The notes under the pieces were generated by a model. That model was not told the DNA's origin. It worked only from the letters and a program-made list of their open reading frames with translations, and ran no database searches. Below, in pieces: positions 4,949-9,517 of a stretch of DNA of 9,517 nucleotides (positions are counted from its first letter, which is position 1; each line of letters opens with the position of its first letter). The position numbers and the translations under genes are program-made. The stretch spans positions 1-9,517 of the forward strand of contig JBCDBH010000231.1 of the NCBI GenBank assembly GCA_039184055.1, given 5' to 3'. This DNA is from JBCDBH01 sp039184055 (GTDB lineage: Bacteria > Acidobacteriota > Thermoanaerobaculia > Multivoradales > J023).

Positions 4949-7382
4949 CGAGACAACCGACGATACGATCGGCGGGACGATGGATCCTAAGCAAGACGAT
5001 CAGCCAGAAGGTAAGGCGGTAGGTCCGTACCGCCTCGGCGAACGCCTCGGCAAAGGCGGGATGGGTGAGGTCTACAAGGCCTGGGACAAACGTCTCGAGC
5101 GCTGGGTGGCGATCAAGCACATCCGCGCCGACATCGATAGCGAGACCTTGCGCGCGCGCTTTCGGCGCGAGGCCTGGGCGGCGGCACGCCTCGCCCATCC
5201 GTCGATCGTGCCGATCTTCGACATTCTCGAAGAGGATGAGGGCGATTGGATCGTCATGGAATTCGTCGACGGTCCCACGTTGTCGCATCGCATCGCCCTC
5301 TCTGCGCCGCTGCCGATCGGCGACGTCATCGAATGGACACGACAGATCGCCGATGGTCTCGCCGAAGCGCATGGCAAAGGCATTCTGCATCGCGACCTGA
5401 AGGCCGAAAACGTCATGATCCCGCCGTCGGGTCACGTCAAGATCGTCGATTTCGGGCTCGCCAAACCCCTCGACGATCCCGGAGCGCTGACCTTGTCGAA
5501 GACCGGGGTGATCATCGGCACGGCGCGCTCGATGTCACCCGAGCAGGTCCACGGGCGTGATCTCGATGGCCGCGCCGATCTCTTCTCGCTCGGCGTCTTG
5601 CTCTACGAGATGCTGACCGGGCGTTCCCCGTTCGCGAGTCGCAGCCCCGTCGCCACCATGACTCGGCTCGCCTCGGAGCCGCATCAACCGGTCCAAGTGA
5701 GCGCGCCCCACGTTCCGGATCGCCTCGCCATCTTGCTCGACCGATTGCTCGAAAAGGAACCGGATCAACGCCCGGCCAACGCCCGGGTGCTCGCCGCCGA
5801 GCTTGCCGATATGAGTCTCGAGTGGAGCTCGACCACGCGTCGCGAACGGAGCGGTGCATTCGAATCGGAAGGGGCAGGTGGTAACGCAATCGAGGTCGAT
5901 CGGATCGCCCCTGTGCTCGCTGATCTCGAACGACAACGACAGTCGGATCTCGAAGACCCATGGCCGTCGATGTCGATCGGGGGCGCGGGTTCGGTCGAGG
6001 AGAGTCCGATCACAAAGCCACGATTGTGGATCGGCCCAGCCGCCTTGCTGGCGATTTTCCTGTTTGGTGGCGCAATGGTGCTGGTGCCCGATTGGCTCGC
6101 ACCTCCCCGTGCCACCGAACCGGCGTCGGCGACCGAGGACGCGGTGACCGAGGACGCCGTGACCGAGGACGTGACGACCGAGCCCGCTACCGCGGCGGAT
6201 GGCCTCACTCACTATCGACGCGGTGTCGAGCTTCTCGACCAGTTCGACAAAGAAGCCGGCAACCTCGACGCCTCGATCGATGCCTTCACCCAGGCTCTCG
6301 TCGCCGATCCGGATTCATCGCCAGCACTCGCCGGGCTGGCGATGGCGTATTGGCGTAAACACCGCAAAGCGGGCCGCGAACAGCAGTTTCTCGATATGGC
6401 GCGGGCCAACGCCGAGCAGGCGGTGGCGGTCGACGAATTCTTCGCTGCTGGGCATGTCAGCTTGGGTCTGACTCAGCTCGATCTCGGTGATCTCGACGAT
6501 GCCATGGCATCGTTCGATCGAGTTCTCGTCCTGGCTCCGGGCAACGCCATGGCGTGGCGTGGGCGGGGAGAGGTCCATATGGCGCGGGGTGATTTGGAGG
6601 CCGCTGAAGAGGCGTTCACGACTGCTCTCACCACCGCTCCTGACAATGCACGACTCTACGCGTTGCTCGGAACGGTGCATTACCGAGCCAAAGACTATGC
6701 CGCCGCCGAAGAAGCCTTTCGCAAGGAAGCCGAGCTTGCGCCCACCGTCGCCTCGGGTTCACGCAACTTGGCCGCGGCACTCTTTGCCCAAGGCGACGAA
6801 CGGGCCGCCGCCGAAGCGCTCCAGCAAGCGATCGAGATTTCGCCTCAGCCTTCGCTCTACACCAATCTCGGCACGATCCTTTTCTACCAGGGGCTTTACG
6901 CCCAGGCGAACCGTGCCTTTGAACGCGCCATCGAGCTCACCGCCGCCGATGGTGCCGACGCCAACAACCCCGTGCTGTGGGCCAATCTGGGTGATAGCTA
7001 TCGATTCCTCGTCGGCAAGGAAGAAGAGGCGAGGACGGCGTTCGTGCGCGCGGCACAGCACCTGCGGACCACCGTCGAGGAACAACCCGACAACCTCGAG
7101 GCTCGGACACGCTACGTTCTCTACTTGGCCAAAGCCGGTGATCCTAGCGTCATGGCCGAGCTCGAGGCATTGGCGAGCCTCGAGGGGCATGACGCCAACA
7201 GTCGTTATCGACTCGTTTTGGCCCACGAGATTCGCGGTGATCGCGAGCGTGCCCTCGCGGAGCTCGAACGAGCTTTCGCGGCGGGCGTCCCACTCGACGA
7301 GGTCGAGCGGGAACCCGACCTCGCCGAGCTGCGCGCCGATCCCGACTATCAGCTCTTGGTGGCGCGTTTGGGGTTGAACTAA
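4944..7382 (+). CDS. Membrane-anchored Ser/Thr protein kinase with TPR repeats
   Basis: This is a Hanks-type (PknB-like) Ser/Thr kinase of 812 residues. The kinase domain (about 27-290) carries the glycine loop GKGGMGEV (36-43), VAIK lysine K58, helix-C E76, HRDLKAEN (149-156, catalytic D151), DFG (169-171) and MSPEQ (197-201). It also has DLFSLGVLLYEMLTGRSPF (212-230) and the helix-I arginine R276, so it should be active. A charged linker (291-360) leads to one transmembrane helix (about 361-381). Next come an acidic Thr/Glu tandem repeat (397-412) and about eight TPR-like units (roughly 424-706), probably outside the membrane if the kinase is cytoplasmic. A tail with EREPDLAELRADPDYQLLV (788-806) ends it. 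The TPRs probably bind a partner or sense a signal; neither is visible. The ATG at 4944 lacks a close ribosome site. The ATG at 4980 is an alternative start but its GGCGGGA is only two bases away. Confidence 0.93.
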   Translation: MTETTDDTIGGTMDPKQDDQPEGKAVGPYRLGERLGKGGMGEVYKAWDKRLERWVAIKHIRADIDSETLRARFRREAWAAARLAHPSIVPIFDILEEDEGDWIVMEFVDGPTLSHRIALSAPLPIGDVIEWTRQIADGLAEAHGKGILHRDLKAENVMIPPSGHVKIVDFGLAKPLDDPGALTLSKTGVIIGTARSMSPEQVHGRDLDGRADLFSLGVLLYEMLTGRSPFASRSPVATMTRLASEPHQPVQVSAPHVPDRLAILLDRLLEKEPDQRPANARVLAAELADMSLEWSSTTRRERSGAFESEGAGGNAIEVDRIAPVLADLERQRQSDLEDPWPSMSIGGAGSVEESPITKPRLWIGPAALLAIFLFGGAMVLVPDWLAPPRATEPASATEDAVTEDAVTEDVTTEPATAADGLTHYRRGVELLDQFDKEAGNLDASIDAFTQALVADPDSSPALAGLAMAYWRKHRKAGREQQFLDMARANAEQAVAVDEFFAAGHVSLGLTQLDLGDLDDAMASFDRVLVLAPGNAMAWRGRGEVHMARGDLEAAEEAFTTALTTAPDNARLYALLGTVHYRAKDYAAAEEAFRKEAELAPTVASGSRNLAAALFAQGDERAAAEALQQAIEISPQPSLYTNLGTILFYQGLYAQANRAFERAIELTAADGADANNPVLWANLGDSYRFLVGKEEEARTAFVRAAQHLRTTVEEQPDNLEARTRYVLYLAKAGDPSVMAELEALASLEGHDANSRYRLVLAHEIRGDRERALAELERAFAAGVPLDEVEREPDLAELRADPDYQLLVARLGLN
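6131..6172 (+). repeat. 15-base tandem repeat inside the kinase linker
   Basis: GACCGAGGACGC(G/C)GT appears twice in full (6131-6145, 6146-6160) and once partly (6161-6172). It encodes a TEDAV repeat just after the transmembrane helix. Because the unit is five codons, copy-number change would keep the frame and only alter the length of the acidic linker between membrane and TPR domain. Confidence 0.7.
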
Positions 7383-7410
7383 GGTGCGGCTCAGTTAGCT
7401 CTGGGCTGTC

Positions 7411-7971
7411 CTAGCGCTTGTACCTGCGACCACCACTCGGCCCGACCACCATTTCTGGATCGACACCGAATTTCACGTTGGGAACGACACCGGTCGTATC
7501 GGTGAGCATCACCGTCAGTACCGCTTGAAAGAGCACGCTGATGGGTTCCATCGAGTCGTTGACCAAGACATACGGATCGCTGTCGTACGCCGGGTACGCG
7601 CCCATGAAATAGGTGCTCTCGCGTGACACCGGGCCGGCGAGCTCGGAACCATGGATGATGAACGGGTTGGTCGCTGGCGTGAAGGGGTTGTCGTCAGAGA
7701 GCCTGCCGGTGGTGGGGGCGAGGAGATCGACGGTCAGGGAGTCGATCGATTGCAGCCGTGACGCGGATTCTTGCGGCGTAATGTCGAAGATTCGAAAGAT
7801 CACCGTGTCGCGATTGTCGAATCCATAGGGCGTGGCGACCGCTTCACTGTCGCCCGGCTGATCGGCGACCAGGCCAAATTGCAGCGGTCGTGCGTTGTGT
7901 TCGAGGTTGGGGAGACCTTTTTCGATGACGGCGCTGCAATCGAGACCCAGGGAAATGACGTACGAGGCCAT
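7411..7971 (-). CDS. Protein of unknown function, 186 residues, probably beta-rich
   Basis: I do not recognise this gene with confidence. It has a good ribosome site (AAAGGAG, 6 bases before the ATG) and an uninterrupted frame, so it is probably real. The product has no signal peptide or membrane helix. It starts MASYVISLGLDCSAVIE and contains alternating hydrophobic segments typical of beta-strands (DTVIFRIFDITP 55-66, SVLFQAVLTVMLTD 145-158). It ends with KFGVDPEMVVGP (167-178) and a basic tail, GGRRYKR. The general layout recalls the AidA/PixA inclusion-body proteins, small cytoplasmic beta proteins with a similar N-terminal strand, but the similarity is too weak to name it. It converges with the kinase gene, 28 bases away. 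A terminator at 8114-8140 insulates it from the M23 gene upstream, so it probably has its own promoter in 7972-8110. Confidence 0.75.
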   Translation of the reverse strand: MASYVISLGLDCSAVIEKGLPNLEHNARPLQFGLVADQPGDSEAVATPYGFDNRDTVIFRIFDITPQESASRLQSIDSLTVDLLAPTTGRLSDDNPFTPATNPFIIHGSELAGPVSRESTYFMGAYPAYDSDPYVLVNDSMEPISVLFQAVLTVMLTDTTGVVPNVKFGVDPEMVVGPSGGRRYKR

Positions 7972-8032
7972 TGGACTCTCCTTTGACCGTCTCCACTGTG
8001 GGGGCTCGGGTCAGACGGTCGGTCGTGAAACG

Positions 8033-8058
8033 CGTGTCCTATCTAGAAGATAGACACG
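8033..8058. repeat. Bulged inverted repeat upstream of the unknown gene
   Basis: CTATCT-AGA-AGATAG (8039-8053) is a perfect 6-bp dyad. It is extended by CGTGT (8033-8037) pairing with ACACG (8054-8058) after one bulged C (8038). It lies 62 bases upstream of the reverse-strand start at 7971. It could be an operator or a 5' untranslated hairpin. No convincing promoter boxes could be assigned around it. Confidence 0.45.
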
Positions 8059-8113
8059 GGCTTCGCTTGAGGGGATGCCTGAACGCTAGCACAGGGTGGT
8101 GCCAAAGAAGAAT

Positions 8114-8140
8114 GGCCCATCAGGTTAAACCTGACGGGCC
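8114..8140 (-). terminator. Rho-independent terminator of the M23 peptidase gene
   Basis: Eleven paired positions, 8114-8124 with 8130-8140, enclose a 5-base loop. The single imperfect position is an A-C mismatch if read forward but a G-U wobble on the reverse strand, so the stem is sound in reverse transcripts. The reverse-strand tail is T-rich (ATTCTTCTTT). It lies 37 bases after the M23 stop codon. Confidence 0.8.
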
Positions 8141-8177
8141 TGCTGGGTCAGATCTCGAACCTAGCTCGAGTCACGAA

Positions 8178-9443
8178 TCACGTGCAGTTGCCGTCTTCGG
8201 CCTCCACCTCATTGCCGTTGACGTCGATCGCGGTGACTTTGGCACACAGCGGGGAGCCATCCGATAGCCCGGTCTCGAGAGCCGTGAAGGTCATAGAGAG
8301 CTGATACGTCGGGGCGCTGGCACCGAGGCTATACGAGGTCACCTCGATGCCGTTGAAGTCATCGTCGTCCATATGCACATTGCCGTTGTAACTCGATGGC
8401 AACGAGGCCCAATAGGGGCTTTGGTAGGCACCGGTCTTGGGGTCGTAGTTGGGGGCACTGGGGTCCATCGGCTCCTCGGCGAACGAGCGCCAGGGATAGT
8501 TGTTCGAGTTTTTGTACGAGTATTGGCGATTCCACACCTCCATGTCATAGAAGGTCGGCTCGACCCAATAGCCAATCCCTGAATCCGTCGTGTAGATCGT
8601 GCTAGCGGTGTCACCCGGTTGGGTGATCGTCGCCATGAAGCCCTGGCCCGTGTTGTAGAAGAGCGCGACCTCGACTCGCACCAGATCGAGCTCGATGGTG
8701 TGATCCATTTCGATATCGGCGGTCACCCGTGGGTAGGCGGGAGTCGCCAGTGGACCGGTGGTGTCGAGCGTCGCGGTGACCTTCATGTTGTGGACATAGC
8801 CATCGGTCGTCGGGGTGCCGTCCGAGTCGTCGTAAGGCAGCACGTTGAGCGGATGAATCGCGTCGCGGTACCAGGCGCTCGACGAATCATGCGACGGGGC
8901 GTTCATGATCGCGAAGTGCAGATGCTCGAAACCGGTGTCGGTCGATTCACCTGAATAGCCGATCAAATCGCCTTTGAATACCTGGACTCCTTTGACGGTG
9001 CTGACTTCGACGCTCGCGAGGTGGCCGTACTCGCTGAAGTAGCAGCCGCCGCCACCCGAGCAGCTAGACTCGGTCGGACGATAGTGTCGTAACACCAGGC
9101 GCTCGTCGATTCCCGAGGTCGTCACCTTATGGCTGTAGACCGTACCGTCGGCGATCGCGAACACCGGCGTACCACGATCGGTGGCCAGGTCGATGCCACG
9201 GTGAAAGTCATACCCGGTCACGGTGTGCTGACGCGGGCCGAACGGCGAAGCGATCGGGCCGTCATGGTACTCGGACTTGCCAAAGCGACCACTCGGGCAA
9301 TCGTCACCGCTATTCCAGGTGCTCGGCGGGTCGTCGGCGATCCGGCCACAGAGCGGCCACGTCGCGTCGGTATCGAAATCCTGTGCCAGTGCGGGCACGG
9401 TGAAGAGTCCAAGGAGGCAAACGAAGAGAAGCGTGCGTGTCAT
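8178..9443 (-). CDS. Secreted M23-family metallopeptidase with an unassigned C-terminal region
   Basis: This is a probable zinc endopeptidase of the LytM/M23 fold, 421 residues. A Sec signal peptide spans 1-20 (basic start, hydrophobic core, cleavage after VPALA). The peptidase domain (about 60-200) has the zinc ligands H81 and D85 (FHRGIDLA) and H176, with H174, in EHLHFA (173-178). The second catalytic histidine is H141 (EYGHLA), and SPFGPR (66-71) is also typical. All expected residues are present, so activity is likely. Peptidoglycan or a glycine-rich protein is the usual substrate; the export signal fits a periplasmic or extracellular site. Residues from about 215 to 421 form a beta-rich region I cannot name. 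It begins with alternating strands (MKVTATLDTTG, PRVTADIEMDHTIELDLVRV). Six cysteines remain after cleavage (32, 49, 128, 134, 400, 420) and may form disulphides. GGGAG stands 7 bases before the ATG. The ATG overlaps the stop of the upstream partial gene. Confidence 0.92.
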   Translation of the reverse strand: MTRTLLFVCLLGLFTVPALAQDFDTDATWPLCGRIADDPPSTWNSGDDCPSGRFGKSEYHDGPIASPFGPRQHTVTGYDFHRGIDLATDRGTPVFAIADGTVYSHKVTTSGIDERLVLRHYRPTESSCSGGGGCYFSEYGHLASVEVSTVKGVQVFKGDLIGYSGESTDTGFEHLHFAIMNAPSHDSSSAWYRDAIHPLNVLPYDDSDGTPTTDGYVHNMKVTATLDTTGPLATPAYPRVTADIEMDHTIELDLVRVEVALFYNTGQGFMATITQPGDTASTIYTTDSGIGYWVEPTFYDMEVWNRQYSYKNSNNYPWRSFAEEPMDPSAPNYDPKTGAYQSPYWASLPSSYNGNVHMDDDDFNGIEVTSYSLGASAPTYQLSMTFTALETGLSDGSPLCAKVTAIDVNGNEVEAEDGNCT

Positions 9444-9517
9444 GAGGTATCTCCCGTGGTTGTCTGCAGGACGTTGATCGAGAGCTCGTCATCGCCCTCC
9501 ACCACAAGACACGGAAA
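9440..9517 (-). CDS. 3' end of a gene entering from the right edge, function unknown
   Basis: On the reverse strand the frame is open from the window edge for 25 codons, to a TGA that shares ATGA with the M23 start codon. The visible C-terminus contains VVEGDDELSINVLQTTTGD, and its codons have the G/C-rich third positions of the neighbouring genes. The four-base overlap is the classic sign of translational coupling, so the gene is probably co-transcribed with the M23 peptidase. The fragment is too short to identify, and chance openness over 25 codons in GC-rich DNA is possible. Confidence 0.5.
   Translation of the reverse strand, partial: FPCLVVEGDDELSINVLQTTTGDTS

Noticed and set aside
4384..4956. 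Long reverse-strand frame opposite nadC
   Set aside because: It mirrors a certain gene in GC-rich DNA, is serine/arginine-rich with no domain features, and has no ribosome site that I can see.
5535..6212. Long reverse-strand frame opposite the kinase gene
   Set aside because: It is a shadow of the strongly supported kinase, with low-complexity arginine/histidine-rich composition.
7389..7406. Possible bidirectional terminator between the converging kinase and unknown genes (GCTCAG/CTGGGC)
   Set aside because: The stem is only six pairs with a wobble and there is no T-run on either side.

Overview
The window is GC-rich bacterial chromosome with tightly packed genes. A five-gene forward block runs from the left edge to 7382. 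It holds a NadQ/NrtR-type regulator and a complete nadA-nadB-nadC set for de novo NAD synthesis from aspartate, followed by a membrane-anchored Ser/Thr protein kinase with TPR repeats. A reverse-strand block on the right (7411-9517) holds a small protein of unknown function, a secreted M23 metallopeptidase and the last 25 codons of a further gene. The source is uncertain. The large kinase-TM-TPR protein, with its HRDLKAEN and GT-x-x-x-MSPEQ motifs, resembles those common in Acidobacteriota. The NadQ-type regulator family is best known from Alphaproteobacteria. I lean to Acidobacteriota or a similar deep lineage without being able to settle it.

Left region (1-4852): the regulator is cut by the window edge and has a degenerate, probably non-catalytic Nudix domain plus a C-terminal winged helix. 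Between it and nadA lies a 311-base control region. It holds a promoter with a perfect -35 box and two inverted repeats of the same form (ATGCT-N7-AGCAT), one over the -10 box and one 144 bp downstream. Between them is a leader RNA that folds on paper into an extended stem with a three-way junction, followed by a strong Rho-independent terminator. A further hairpin lies just before the nadA ribosome binding site. nadA and nadB overlap by 4 bases and nadB and nadC by 1 base, so the three enzymes form one translationally coupled operon: aspartate to iminoaspartate (NadB), to quinolinate (NadA), to nicotinate mononucleotide (NadC). The layout suggests two layers of control, repression by the Nudix-type regulator and premature termination in the leader.

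Middle region (4853-7382): the kinase gene begins 92 bases after nadC, with a weak promoter candidate in between. A 14-base tandem duplication at its start creates a five-codon mini-ORF ending on the kinase start codon. No functional link to NAD synthesis is visible beyond adjacency.

Right region (7383-9517): the kinase and the unknown 186-residue protein converge with only 28 bases between them. The unknown gene is separated from the M23 peptidase gene by 206 bases holding a clear reverse-strand terminator and a bulged inverted repeat. The M23 gene starts inside the stop codon of a partial upstream gene, indicating a second coupled operon that enters from the right edge.

Most notable: the leader RNA and terminator upstream of nadA combined with paired operators. 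I do not recognise this RNA as a known NAD-related riboswitch class.
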